Below are positions 34,711 to 43,988 of a stretch of 64,000 nucleotides of DNA, piece by piece. The notes below the pieces were generated by a model. That model was not told the DNA's origin. It did not search any database and saw nothing but the letters and a program-made list of their open reading frames with translations. The stretch's first letter is position 1. Each line of letters starts with the position of its first letter. The stretch spans positions 1 through 64,000 of the forward strand of contig CAZOQT010000002.1 of NCBI GenBank assembly GCA_964582265.1, in the 5' to 3' direction. This DNA is from JBAZYK01 sp964582265. Its GTDB lineage: Bacteria; Patescibacteriota; Gracilibacteria; UBA1369. A program made the translations under genes and the position numbers.

Positions 34711-35034
34711 ATGTTTCATCCATTTCAAAAATTTCTGCAAAAAGCTGCCGGAGAATATAGCTTTACCAAACAAATGAAGGCGATTCAGGTTTGTCAGGAG
34801 TATCGCAATATTGCACCGGGGTTATTGCCCGAAGGTGCGCTAAAGGAAACTTTTCCCAAATCTTTTGATGAAGCGCGGGCGATTTTGACAATTGGCATTT
34901 ATAATTCGATGTGGGCACAAGTTGTAACAATGAAAAGGCAGCAAATTATGGAAGGGATCAATCAAAAATTCGGAACTGATGCCGTAAAAACAGTAAGAGT
35001 TGAAGTTTGCGAAAAAACAGAAGAAAACGGCTAA
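34711..35034 (+). CDS. DUF721/DciA-like protein
   Basis: 107 residues. Pattern of a helix, then 'ILTIGIYNSMWAQVVTMKRQQIMEGINQKFG' followed by a short strand 'VKTVRVEV' matches the DciA/DUF721 domain, in which a W/A-x-[E/Q]-L helix packs on KH-like strands. DciA assists loading of the replicative helicase in bacteria lacking DnaC or DnaI. Similarity is by pattern; no catalytic residues to check. It lies directly downstream of the glycosyltransferase. Confidence 0.55.
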   Translation: MFHPFQKFLQKAAGEYSFTKQMKAIQVCQEYRNIAPGLLPEGALKETFPKSFDEARAILTIGIYNSMWAQVVTMKRQQIMEGINQKFGTDAVKTVRVEVCEKTEENG

Positions 35035-35088
35035 AATAAGCCGTCTTTAGTTTAAAATTGACCATTGCACTTTTAACGCGGTTTGGGT

Positions 35089-37053
35089 ATGCTTGGCAGG
35101 GCTTTAGAGAAGGCTTTATTTGAGCAATACAATATGCAACTTAATGATTTAACCTGGATGATAGGCGGGGAAGCTGGCTTTGGAATCCAGAGCGCTGGCC
35201 ATATTTTTGCGCTTGCTGCTGCGCGTGGTGGGCTGCAGGCATTTGGCACCGCGGAATATCCTTCACTTATTCGTGGTGGGCATAATAGTGATGTTATCCG
35301 CATTGCGGACAAAGAAGTGATGGTTCATAAAGAAAAACTGGACCTGCTGCTGGCTATGAACAAAGAGACTTTGGATTTGCATTTACATGAAATTGTACAA
35401 GGCGGAGGAGTGGTTTTTGATGCGGATGTAATCAAGCCAGAAAGTATAAAAATACCTGATGGTGTGAAAGTTTTTGCAGTTCCTTTAAAAAAAATCGCGA
35501 TTGAAAAAGGGAAGGGCGATATTACCAGAAATACCGTTGGGGTCGCGGCTTGTTTTGCCCTGGTAGATTATGATTTGGAGATTTTGTTTACATTACTGCG
35601 CGAGATGTTTGGCAAAAAAGGGGAGCAAATGGTTGCTAATAACATTGCAGCGGCTCAGGCTGGTTATGATTATGTTAAGCAAAATTACGCTGGAAAATTC
35701 GATTATAAATTGCAAAAAGTTGAAGGGCAGCCAAAGCGCATGCTTCTAACGGGAAACGATGCGCTGTGTTTGGGGGCACTAAAAGCCGGATGCAAATTCG
35801 TGGCTGAATACCCAATGACTCCAAGCTCTTCGATTTTGCATTTTATGGCTGCAAATGCAAAAGACTACAATGTTATTGTTAAGCATACAGAGGATGAAAT
35901 CGCGGCTATGAATATGGTGGTTGGCGCAGGCTGGGCGGGGGTTAGAGCCATGACCGGAACCAGCGGTGGTGGATTTTCTTTGATGGTGGAAGCTTTGGGC
36001 TTTGCAGGAATGTGTGAAGTCCCCGTGGTTTGCGTGAATGTGCAAAGACCTGGTCCATCGACAGGACTTCCAACTAGAACAGAACAAGGAGATTTGCAGT
36101 TTGTTTTGCACGCATCGCAAGGGGAGTTCCCAAGGATAGTTGTTGCGCCAGGAGACTTTGAAGAAAATTTTTATTTAACTTTTGACGCCTTTAATTTGGC
36201 GGAAAAATATCAAACGCCAGTAATTATTTTGAGTGATAAACATTTGGCGGAAAGCGTAAAAACAGTTGAGCCTTTTAAGACAGAAGGCTTAAAAGTAAAT
36301 CGTGGAAAATTGCTTAGCCAGAGTGAACTTGAAAAATTGATTGCGCAAAGTCAGGAATATTTAAAGAGCAAAGGCATGGACTCCTTGCCGCCAAAAACGG
36401 CCGAGCAGTGGGCTATCCGCGGCTTTAACGGAGTTGCTCCCGCAGAAAATTATTTGTCTCCAGATGATAATTTTATGCGTTATAAATTAACCGAGGATGG
36501 AATTTCTTATCGTACAATTCCGGGAATGCCAGGCGGAATCCATCGTGCCGCAACAGATGAACATGATGAAACTGGTGACCTTACTGAAAATCCAGATAAG
36601 CGTAGTTTGATGGTAGAAAAGCGCGCTAGAAAATTGGCGGGGGCTTTAGCAGAAATTCCTGCGCCACATTTGATAAATTTTAAACGCGAACCTGTTGCTC
36701 TTAAGGATGCCGGAAACGCAGATATTACTTTTGTAACTTGGGGATCGCCAAAAGAAGCGCTGCTAGAGGTGATGGAACAGTTAGAAGCGGAAGGCGTTAA
36801 GGCGCAAATGTTGCAAATTGTTTATATGTCGCCATTCCATAGCAAGGAAATTGGTGAAATTTTACGCGCCTGCAAGTTGACCGTTGATGTTGAAATGAAT
36901 AACGAAGCGCAATTGGCGGCGTTAATAACCGAAAAAACAGGATTCTTTATTCACGAGAAAATTTTGAAATATAGCGGCAGGCAATTTACCGCGCATGAGA
37001 TTTTTGACAAAGTTAAAGAAATATTAATTAAAATTTATGGCAATAGAACTTAA
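35089..37053 (+). CDS. korA: 2-oxoacid:ferredoxin oxidoreductase, fused gamma/alpha subunit
   Basis: Subunit of a 2-oxoacid (2-oxoglutarate or pyruvate-type) ferredoxin oxidoreductase that makes acyl-CoA and reduced ferredoxin. 'MIGGEAGFGIQSAG' near residue 24 opens the gamma domain (to about 190); the alpha domain carries 'AEYPMTPSSSIL', 'HTEDEIAAMNMVVGA', 'RAMTGTSGGGFSLM' and 'PSTGLPTRTEQGDL'. About 654 residues. The N-terminus is uncertain: ATG at 35089 is used, but 35134 would begin right at the conserved domain. It overlaps korB by 17 bases. Substrate not determined. Confidence 0.9.
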   Translation: MLGRALEKALFEQYNMQLNDLTWMIGGEAGFGIQSAGHIFALAAARGGLQAFGTAEYPSLIRGGHNSDVIRIADKEVMVHKEKLDLLLAMNKETLDLHLHEIVQGGGVVFDADVIKPESIKIPDGVKVFAVPLKKIAIEKGKGDITRNTVGVAACFALVDYDLEILFTLLREMFGKKGEQMVANNIAAAQAGYDYVKQNYAGKFDYKLQKVEGQPKRMLLTGNDALCLGALKAGCKFVAEYPMTPSSSILHFMAANAKDYNVIVKHTEDEIAAMNMVVGAGWAGVRAMTGTSGGGFSLMVEALGFAGMCEVPVVCVNVQRPGPSTGLPTRTEQGDLQFVLHASQGEFPRIVVAPGDFEENFYLTFDAFNLAEKYQTPVIILSDKHLAESVKTVEPFKTEGLKVNRGKLLSQSELEKLIAQSQEYLKSKGMDSLPPKTAEQWAIRGFNGVAPAENYLSPDDNFMRYKLTEDGISYRTIPGMPGGIHRAATDEHDETGDLTENPDKRSLMVEKRARKLAGALAEIPAPHLINFKREPVALKDAGNADITFVTWGSPKEALLEVMEQLEAEGVKAQMLQIVYMSPFHSKEIGEILRACKLTVDVEMNNEAQLAALITEKTGFFIHEKILKYSGRQFTAHEIFDKVKEILIKIYGNRT

Positions 37054-37897
37054 AGATTTTAATACAGTTGCTAAACCGGACTGGTGCCCGGGTTGCGGAG
37101 ATTTTGGCATTCAGGTTGCGGTAAAACAGGCTTTGGTTAATTTGCAAATTGAACCACATAATGTGGCGATTGTGGCGGGAATTGGATGTAGCAGCAAATT
37201 AACACACTGGGTAGATACTTATGGTTTACATGCCCTGCATGGAAGATCTTTACCGCCAGCCGTCGCCGTAAAATTTGCAAACCCTAAACTCACAGTGATT
37301 GCTGATGGTGGTGATGGTGATGGTTACGGAATTGGTATGGGCCACTTTATCCACACCATGAGAAGAAATGTAGACATGGTTTATTTGGTTCATGACAACA
37401 TGGTTTATGGCCTAACTAAAGGACAAGCCACACCGACTAGTCAAAAAGGATACAAGTCTCCATCTACACCCTTTGGAGTGATTGAACAGCCTATCAATCC
37501 TATTGCGCTCGCGTTAACTGCCGGTGCGACTTTTGTTGCCCGCGGTTCAGCAGGAGATGCCATCCATTTAGCAAAACTGATTGAAGAAGGCATAAAACAC
37601 AAAGGGTTTGCTTTGATTGATATCTTCCAGCCATGCGTAACGTTCAACAAAATAAACACTTATGCATATTACATGCAAAATTGTTATAAGCTGGAAAGTG
37701 ATCCTAACTTTGACCCGACCAACTTTGGAATGGCCATGGAAAAGGCTATGCAGACTGATAAATTGCCGATTGGGATTTTTTATAAAACAGAAAGGCCAAC
37801 TTATGAAGAACAGGACCCAGCAAATAATGGCATTTCTGCGGTTGATTTGGATATTTTTAATATAGACCTGACCAAGGCTATGCAAAAATACTTCTAA
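37037..37897 (+). CDS. korB: 2-oxoacid:ferredoxin oxidoreductase, beta subunit
   Basis: TPP- and [4Fe-4S]-binding beta subunit, 286 residues. Cluster ligands are conserved in 'DWCPGCGD', 'GIGCSSK' and 'FQPCVTFN', and the TPP/Mg motif reads 'ADGGDGDGYGIGMGHF'. Its start overlaps korA's end by 17 bases, so expression is coupled. Ferredoxin itself is not in the window. The two-subunit form lacking a separate delta ferredoxin chain is typical of the 2-oxoglutarate-type branch. Confidence 0.93.
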   Translation: MAIELKDFNTVAKPDWCPGCGDFGIQVAVKQALVNLQIEPHNVAIVAGIGCSSKLTHWVDTYGLHALHGRSLPPAVAVKFANPKLTVIADGGDGDGYGIGMGHFIHTMRRNVDMVYLVHDNMVYGLTKGQATPTSQKGYKSPSTPFGVIEQPINPIALALTAGATFVARGSAGDAIHLAKLIEEGIKHKGFALIDIFQPCVTFNKINTYAYYMQNCYKLESDPNFDPTNFGMAMEKAMQTDKLPIGIFYKTERPTYEEQDPANNGISAVDLDIFNIDLTKAMQKYF

Positions 37898-37903
37898 ATA
37901 CGT

Positions 37904-37927
37904 ATGTGTTGCGCTATGCCAGCACAT
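37904..37927 (+). terminator. Hairpin after korB
   Basis: ATGTGTTG-cgctatgc-CAGCACAT, an 8-bp stem with one G-T pair, placed seven bases after the korB stop. Only a short T stretch follows, so termination strength is doubtful. Confidence 0.45.
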
Positions 37928-37931
37928 TTCC

Positions 37932-37960
37932 TTGACGTATTCGTATTTGTAGAATATGTT
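37932..37960 (+). promoter_or_regulatory. Promoter for the lipoprotein gene
   Basis: TTGACG, 17 bp, TATGTT; about 70 bases before the ATG at 38034. Confidence 0.45.
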
Positions 37961-38033
37961 TTGTTATTAATTAAAAATTATTCATCCAGTCTCCGGTGAA
38001 AATCGGAATGTTTTATATTTTTATTTTACAAAT

Positions 38034-38690
38034 ATGCGTTCACTAGAAACTGCTCTTTTGGCTACTGCATTATCCTTGCAAAGCTGCGACCCAAAACCCA
38101 CACCAATCCAGCGGGATTCACAAATTGCTCCAATAGCTTCACCTGATACACAAACAGGATCCACAAATGAGAAGAATGGTGTGGACGTTGGTAAAGGTTT
38201 ACATATTGGCCCCCAACAATATGGATCCTCCTGCTTACGCGGCATAGGTGACACATACGACCTGTGCCTAAAGATTAAAAGAGACGTACAAAATTCTGTT
38301 TTTGGACAAAATGCTCCTCCGAACGACATGAAAATAACCCCTTACTGCAACGGACTTTCTGCATATGCCCTAAAAAGCATTGAAGAATCGGCACGTTGTG
38401 ATGAAGCTGTTATGGAAATCGTGCAAAATTGTGAAACAGAAGGGAAAAAAGAAAACCTGGAATTTTTGGTGGAATTAAGATCCTTAAGGGACAGGCTTGC
38501 TGATGTGGTAGCTACAGCGATTGATGATAGATTTCGTGAACGTTGCAAAGGTGATTTTAAATTTAAAGGTGGCAAAAACTATGCCGATGAAATGGCGAAT
38601 TTAGTGGGAGCATTTAATGAAAAAGAAGAAAAAGTTAAGGCTGGCTTGAAGGGAGCAAAAGTTAAGACCCTAAAGAAATACAAAAATTAA
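38034..38690 (+). CDS. Predicted lipoprotein, 218 aa, unknown function
   Basis: N-terminus MRSLETALLATALSLQSCDP has a short hydrophobic stretch and a lipobox-like LQSC, with Cys18 as the lipidation site. The mature part is Thr/Pro/Asp-rich to about residue 65 and then helical and charged, containing four more Cys residues (in SSCLRG, YDLCLK, PYCNGL and SARCDE contexts) that could pair as disulfides. No family recognised. The signal lacks an early run of basic residues, so secretion is probable rather than certain. Confidence 0.65.
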   Translation: MRSLETALLATALSLQSCDPKPTPIQRDSQIAPIASPDTQTGSTNEKNGVDVGKGLHIGPQQYGSSCLRGIGDTYDLCLKIKRDVQNSVFGQNAPPNDMKITPYCNGLSAYALKSIEESARCDEAVMEIVQNCETEGKKENLEFLVELRSLRDRLADVVATAIDDRFRERCKGDFKFKGGKNYADEMANLVGAFNEKEEKVKAGLKGAKVKTLKKYKN

Positions 38691-38736
38691 CCAGCGCTTT
38701 CCACCAAGACAATTTCATTGCTTACTGGGAGAATAA

Positions 38737-39714
38737 TTATTTTGAGGTTGGCTGTGGGCGCTGTGCATTTTGACTATTTTTGTGCGCGATTTTGGCATTG
38801 CGGATAAGCCCCTTTCTTTTAGCGCGCATTACAGGGGATCCGGCAAAACGTTTTAAGAATTCTTCGTCCGTTTTTAGGTTTAAAATTTCTTGAAGCGCAA
38901 TGGAAGACCCGGCTATTTTGACCGCCTTTAGCGCTTCCAACGTTAGAGGTTTGGCATTTATTTTGTTGTATGGGCATACTTCCTGGCAAATATCGCAGCC
39001 AAAAATCAGATTGCCCATGGGCTTGTGAAATTGCGCCGGAATTTCTTCACGGTTTTCTATGGTGAGATACGAGATGCAGCGCCGCGCGTCCAGTTTGCCA
39101 GGGGCAATGATTGCCTGCGTTGGACAAGCCTTTTGACAGCGGTCACAAGTCCCGCACGTGCCATCGCGCGGCGCATCGGAATCCAATTCCAACGTGGTTA
39201 ATATTTCTCCAAGCAGTACAAAAGACCCAAACTCCGGTGTAATTAAAGTAGTGTTTTTGCCAATAAAACCCAGTCCGGCCTTAACTGCGTAATTTTTTTC
39301 CAGGATCGGTCCGGAATCAACACATATAAAATTTTTTGAATCCGGTGCGATTTTTTGAATAAACTCGTTTAATTGTTTAAGGATTTTTTTTATGACTTTA
39401 TGATAATCACGACCAAAAGCATATCGGGCTAAACGCCCTTCATTCGGCGGAGTCGCCGGGACATCGCGATAATAATTAATTCCAATCACAATGACACTTT
39501 TTGCGCCCTGCAAAAGCTCCTGAGGCCTTACCCTTTTTTGATAATTTTCCAAATAGGCCATCTGCCCATGGCGGCCTTCCTTGATAAAATCGGCTAAATT
39601 TTGTTCTGCGCGTTCATCGTAATTCGCTGGCGCAATGCCGATTAAGTCTACACCCAGACTACTGGCAAAATGTTTAATTTTATCACTTATTTTTTCTGAG
39701 GGATTAGCCAGCAT
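38737..39714 (-). CDS. queG: Epoxyqueuosine reductase
   Basis: Cobalamin- and Fe-S-dependent enzyme for the last step of queuosine synthesis in tRNA (epoxyqueuosine to queuosine). 325 residues. Two ferredoxin-like [4Fe-4S] motifs: 'CGTCDRCQKACP' (about residue 189) and 'CDICQEVCPYN' (about 242). 'GLGFIGKNTTLI' and the N-terminal 'DLIGIAPA' are family-specific. Cobalamin supply must come from uptake, consistent with the adenosyltransferase at 23418. Convergent with the lipoprotein gene. Confidence 0.93.
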   Translation of the reverse strand: MLANPSEKISDKIKHFASSLGVDLIGIAPANYDERAEQNLADFIKEGRHGQMAYLENYQKRVRPQELLQGAKSVIVIGINYYRDVPATPPNEGRLARYAFGRDYHKVIKKILKQLNEFIQKIAPDSKNFICVDSGPILEKNYAVKAGLGFIGKNTTLITPEFGSFVLLGEILTTLELDSDAPRDGTCGTCDRCQKACPTQAIIAPGKLDARRCISYLTIENREEIPAQFHKPMGNLIFGCDICQEVCPYNKINAKPLTLEALKAVKIAGSSIALQEILNLKTDEEFLKRFAGSPVMRAKRKGLIRNAKIAHKNSQNAQRPQPTSK

Positions 39715-39807
39715 TTAACTTGTGATATGTTTTAAGCCCAGGCAGCTCAGCATAACATGACTTTTTTCTGTTGGGAATGGCACCTTCTGTAATTTTACTT
39801 AGTACTA

Positions 39808-39836
39808 TTGCGTCGTATTCAAGCTTTCGCTATACT
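39808..39836 (+). promoter_or_regulatory. Promoter for carB
   Basis: TTGCGT, 17 bp, TATACT, giving a leader of about 110 nt. Confidence 0.5.
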
Positions 39837-39851
39837 CTGTTGCGATAAGAA

Positions 39852-39917
39852 CTTGATGGCTTCCTAAAGGGCAATTTAGCTCCAGCACAGCAAGACTAAG
39901 CTTGGCAGCGCATCAAG
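39852..39917 (+). other. Structured leader upstream of carB
   Basis: A perfect 7-bp helix CTTGATG/CATCAAG closes a ~50-nt interior that can form further GC pairs (around the GCTCCAGCACAG and CTTGGCAGC words). It lies entirely within the predicted 5' leader, so it may be a regulatory RNA. It matches no riboswitch I recognise. Confidence 0.35.
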
Positions 39918-39953
39918 CCGGAAATTTTTGCGAAAGTTAACTTAATTTCAGCA

Positions 39954-42900
39954 ATGGCTTCAAGCCTCACTACCGCTCAAAAACCATCTAAAAAGACTCA
40001 TCCCAAAAAGGTGATTATCCTTGGGTCCGGCGCTCTTAAGATTGGAGAAGCGGGGGAGTTTGATTATTCCGGTTCTCAAGCCATTAAGGCGCTAAAGCAA
40101 GAAGGGATCTTTACAGTACTGATAAATCCAAACATAGCCACAAACCAAACCAGCAAAGGACTTGCGGATAAGGTTTATTTTTTGCCAGTGAATGCTTATT
40201 TTGTCGAGAAAATCATCGCCAAAGAAAAACCGGATGGTATTTTGCTGACTTTTGGCGGCCAAACTGCGCTTAATTGTGGAGTTGAGCTTCATGAAAAAGG
40301 TATTTTGAAAAAATACAATGTGCGGGTTTTGGGAACACAAGTAGAGGCAATTCAAAAAACAGAAGATCGTGAACTTTTTAATAACGAAATGGCTTCAATT
40401 GGTATGAAAGTGCCAAAGAGCATTGCCTGCAAAAGCAAGGCGGAAGGTATGCGCGCTGCGGAAAAAATTGGGTATCCGGTTATTATTCGTGCAGCTTTTG
40501 CGCTTGGCGGAAAAGGCTCTGGCTTTGCTTACACAGAAGCGGAATTGGATAACTTACTAGAGACTGCGTTCGCTTATTCTCCACAGGTTTTAGTGGAAGA
40601 AAATTTGAAAGGGTGGAAAGAAGTGGAATATGAAGTAGTGCGTGATCAATATGATAACTGTATTACGGTTTGTAATATGGAAAATTTTGATCCGCTGGGA
40701 ATTCATACTGGGGAATCTATTGTTGTTGCGCCTTCACAAACTTTAAGCAATCGTGAATATCATTATTTGCGTGAAATTGCCATTAAAGTGATTAGGCATT
40801 TGGGGATCGTGGGTGAGTGCAACATTCAGTATGCGCTAGATCCAAAATCTGAAGATTACAGAATTATTGAAGTTAATGCGAGACTAAGCCGCAGCTCTGC
40901 CTTGGCGAGTAAAGCAACCGGATATCCGCTGGCACATGTGGCTGCAAAATTATCACTGGGCTATAGTTTGCCGGAATTAAAAAATGCCGTAACCAAGACC
41001 ACAACTGCTTGTTTTGAACCAGCTCTTGATTATTTGGCGCTCAAAATTCCACGCTGGGATTTGGATAAATTCCGAAGAGTTTCTCATGAAATTTCTTCAG
41101 AAATGAAATCGGTTGGAGAAATTATGGCGATCGGCAGAAGCTTTGAAGAAGTAATCCAAAAAGGCTTACGCATGCTGCAAATTGGTCTTTATGGCTTTGT
41201 GGCAAACGACAAACTTGGTATTAAGCATCAGGATCTGGAATACGAAATAAGCCACCCAACGCCAAGACGCATTGTGGCGATTGCGGAAGCTCTGCAAAAA
41301 GGAATGAGCACTGAAAAAATTAATAAACTTTCTGGTATTGATTTGTGGTTTTTGGATAAGTTAAAAAATATTGTGGAAAGTGAAAATCAAGTTAAGAAGC
41401 AGAAAGATTTACCTACTGCGTTGCTTAAAAAGGCTAAACAACAGGGATTTTCTGATAAGCAATTGGCAGAACTTACAGATCGAACTGAAAAAGATATCCG
41501 CAATCATCGTAAAAAATTGGGAGTTGTACCTGTGGTCAAACAAATTGACACTATGGCGGGGGAATATCCGGCAAAAACAAACTATCTTTATCTGACTTAT
41601 CATGGAGAAGAAGATGATATTTCTTTTGCCAAAAAAGCTGTAGGTAAAAAACGCGCTAAAAAGAAAATGATTGTTCTTGGATCTGGGCCTTATGCTATTG
41701 GCACTTCTGTTGAATTTGACTGGTGCTGCGTGAATGCGCTTACTACGGTGGGCAAATCCGGCTATGAAACAATTATGATTAACTATAATCCGGAAACCGT
41801 TTCTACGGATTATGATATGTCCGACAAGTTGTATTTTGATGAACTTTCGCTGGAAAGAGTGATGGATATTTTTGAAAAAGAAAAGCCGGAGGGAATTTTT
41901 GTATCTATGGGTGGACAGGTTCCAAATAATTTAGCCCTAAAATTAGCGCAGGAAAAAATTAAAATCATGGGAACAACAGCGGAAAATATTGACCGTGCGG
42001 AAGATCGTCACAAGTTTTCACAAATGCTGGATAAATTGGGTGTGGATCAGCCAAAATGGAAGGAGCTCGCAGATATAAATCAGGTGAAAAAATTCGCAGA
42101 AGATGTTGGGTTTCCGGTATTGGTTCGTCCTTCATATGTGCTTTCTGGCGCGGCAATGAGCGTTGCGCATACAGAAGAAACGTTGATGGCCTTCTTGAAT
42201 AAAGCGACCAGAATTTCTAATGATGCGCCTGTAGTTGTGAGCAAATTTGAAACCGGCGCAAAAGAAATTGAAATTGACGCAGTGGCTTTAAATGGCGACA
42301 TTTTGATATATGCCATCGCTGAGCATATTGAAAATGCTGGTGTGCATTCCGGTGATGCTTCGATTGTTTTGCCTCCGCAAAAACTTTACATTGAAACCAT
42401 TCGCAGAATTAAAGACGTAACTAAAAAGATCGCGCGCGAACTTAAAATTACCGGTCCATTTAATATTCAATTTTTGGCTAAGAGCAATCAAGTTAAAGTG
42501 ATTGAATGCAATTTACGCGCTAGTCGTTCTTTCCCATTTTCTTCTAAAGTTACAGGTTATAATTTTATTGAAATTGCGACCCAGGCAATGCTTGGGGTTA
42601 AAAAATTAGAACATTTCCGCAAGCAAAGTTATAGAACCTTGGACTTGGACCATGTTGGCGTTAAGGTTTCACAATTTTCATTTTCCAGACTTAAAGGTGC
42701 TGATCCGGTTTTGGGCGTAGAAATGGCCTCAACCGGGGAAGTAGCATGTTTTGGAAATGACATGTATGAAGCCTTTTTGAAATCGATGATTTCTGTGGGA
42801 TTTAAGATTCCGGAAAAACGAGTTTTATTGAGCATTGGAAAAATTCAAGATAAAGCTGACTTTTTGAATGCAGCAAGAAAATTGCAAAGCTTGGGATTTG

Positions 42901-43217
42901 AACTTTACGCTACTGAGGGGACTTCCGCATTCTTGAAAGAAAACGACATTGAAAACACTTTGGTGCATAAAATCAGCAGCAAAAAGAAACCTGATTTGTT
43001 GGATAACATGGCGGGAGGAAAGATTCACTTGGTGATAAATATTCCAAAAAATTACAGCAGGGAAGAAGCTACTGATGGCTATTTGATCCGCAGGAAGGCA
43101 ATTGATTTAAATATTCCACTGATCACAAATCTGCAAGTTGCAGAAGTGATTGCAGAAGCCCTAACCCGCTACAAACAGGACGATCTGAAGATCAAAGAGT
43201 GGAGTGAATATGCTTAG
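39954..43217 (+). CDS. carB: Carbamoyl-phosphate synthase large subunit
   Basis: Makes carbamoyl phosphate for pyrimidines and arginine from bicarbonate, ammonia and 2 ATP. 1087 residues, full length, with the two ATP-grasp halves visible: 'ILGSGALKIGEAGEFDYSGSQA' near residue 24 and 'VLGSGPYAIGTSVEFDW' near 570; 'TFGGQTALN' and 'SMGGQVPNNLA' are the paired motifs. The C-terminal MGS-like allosteric domain is present ('LYATEGTSAFL' near 985). No small glutaminase subunit gene (carA) lies next to it, unlike the common carAB order. A structured leader and promoter precede it. Confidence 0.97.
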   Translation: MASSLTTAQKPSKKTHPKKVIILGSGALKIGEAGEFDYSGSQAIKALKQEGIFTVLINPNIATNQTSKGLADKVYFLPVNAYFVEKIIAKEKPDGILLTFGGQTALNCGVELHEKGILKKYNVRVLGTQVEAIQKTEDRELFNNEMASIGMKVPKSIACKSKAEGMRAAEKIGYPVIIRAAFALGGKGSGFAYTEAELDNLLETAFAYSPQVLVEENLKGWKEVEYEVVRDQYDNCITVCNMENFDPLGIHTGESIVVAPSQTLSNREYHYLREIAIKVIRHLGIVGECNIQYALDPKSEDYRIIEVNARLSRSSALASKATGYPLAHVAAKLSLGYSLPELKNAVTKTTTACFEPALDYLALKIPRWDLDKFRRVSHEISSEMKSVGEIMAIGRSFEEVIQKGLRMLQIGLYGFVANDKLGIKHQDLEYEISHPTPRRIVAIAEALQKGMSTEKINKLSGIDLWFLDKLKNIVESENQVKKQKDLPTALLKKAKQQGFSDKQLAELTDRTEKDIRNHRKKLGVVPVVKQIDTMAGEYPAKTNYLYLTYHGEEDDISFAKKAVGKKRAKKKMIVLGSGPYAIGTSVEFDWCCVNALTTVGKSGYETIMINYNPETVSTDYDMSDKLYFDELSLERVMDIFEKEKPEGIFVSMGGQVPNNLALKLAQEKIKIMGTTAENIDRAEDRHKFSQMLDKLGVDQPKWKELADINQVKKFAEDVGFPVLVRPSYVLSGAAMSVAHTEETLMAFLNKATRISNDAPVVVSKFETGAKEIEIDAVALNGDILIYAIAEHIENAGVHSGDASIVLPPQKLYIETIRRIKDVTKKIARELKITGPFNIQFLAKSNQVKVIECNLRASRSFPFSSKVTGYNFIEIATQAMLGVKKLEHFRKQSYRTLDLDHVGVKVSQFSFSRLKGADPVLGVEMASTGEVACFGNDMYEAFLKSMISVGFKIPEKRVLLSIGKIQDKADFLNAARKLQSLGFELYATEGTSAFLKENDIENTLVHKISSKKKPDLLDNMAGGKIHLVINIPKNYSREEATDGYLIRRKAIDLNIPLITNLQVAEVIAEALTRYKQDDLKIKEWSEYA

Positions 43218-43304
43218 TTTTATGCGGGAGAATCAGGATTTTGCAATTGTTTTTTAAGCATATACGGGTAAAATGTTTTTACTTATTTTTACGTCTGCCT
43301 ACGA

Positions 43305-43940
43305 ATGAATAGACTTGATACCCCTGTGCCCGATACGCTGCGCCCTGACAAACTAGCTGAGTATAGAGCACTTGCGCACGCAAAAACTGTACCCATTTCA
43401 ACACAGAAGACGACCGACCAAAGGAAAGCGTCCGGACGTTATTCCCTGCAAAATGATGATGTTCCATACGCGGTTCATGTTACGCCGACACCTCCTCCGC
43501 CAGACTCACAGGACATAGACTTTGGCTATGGTGCAGCAGCTTTAATGGTTATAGATGACGCGCGGACTTCATCTAAAGCCCGCGAGACAGCTAGACCCAT
43601 GATAGAAAAACACAATATCTCTATCATGTTTCAACGACTATCACCGGCCATAAAGGATTGCATAAAATGGCTGATTGCGAATCAATCCACACCCGAAAAA
43701 TTTGCGCTTTTTTATAAGGATATATTGAGCCGAATTCCAGAGCTTAAGACTCATCTTTTTGATGATAATGTTGGCATTTTTAAAGTAGGGCAGTATGTAG
43801 GGGACCTAAAAATCGCGGCGATTGATCATAGCAGGGATATGCCGTGGATAACACTAACTCCGCCAAAGGATCCCAGAAATGAAACATGCATGAACCTTAA
43901 GGATTTCTTAGAATTTGCGAGCCTGATTATTATGGTTTAA
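43305..43940 (+). CDS. Hypothetical protein, 211 aa
   Basis: Unrecognised soluble protein. The first ~75 residues are Pro/Thr/Asp-rich and probably disordered (a PTPPPPDS stretch near 60); from about 80 on it looks folded, with helices and a terminal strand-rich part 'FKVGQYVGDLKIAAIDH'. No signal peptide or membrane segment. It lies alone between carB and folE, on the same strand with spacers of about 87 and 48 bases. Confidence 0.65.
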   Translation: MNRLDTPVPDTLRPDKLAEYRALAHAKTVPISTQKTTDQRKASGRYSLQNDDVPYAVHVTPTPPPPDSQDIDFGYGAAALMVIDDARTSSKARETARPMIEKHNISIMFQRLSPAIKDCIKWLIANQSTPEKFALFYKDILSRIPELKTHLFDDNVGIFKVGQYVGDLKIAAIDHSRDMPWITLTPPKDPRNETCMNLKDFLEFASLIIMV

Positions 43941-43988
43941 CATTTTTTCTGTTTAGTGCTATACAATGGAAGCCTAATTTGACAGTAT

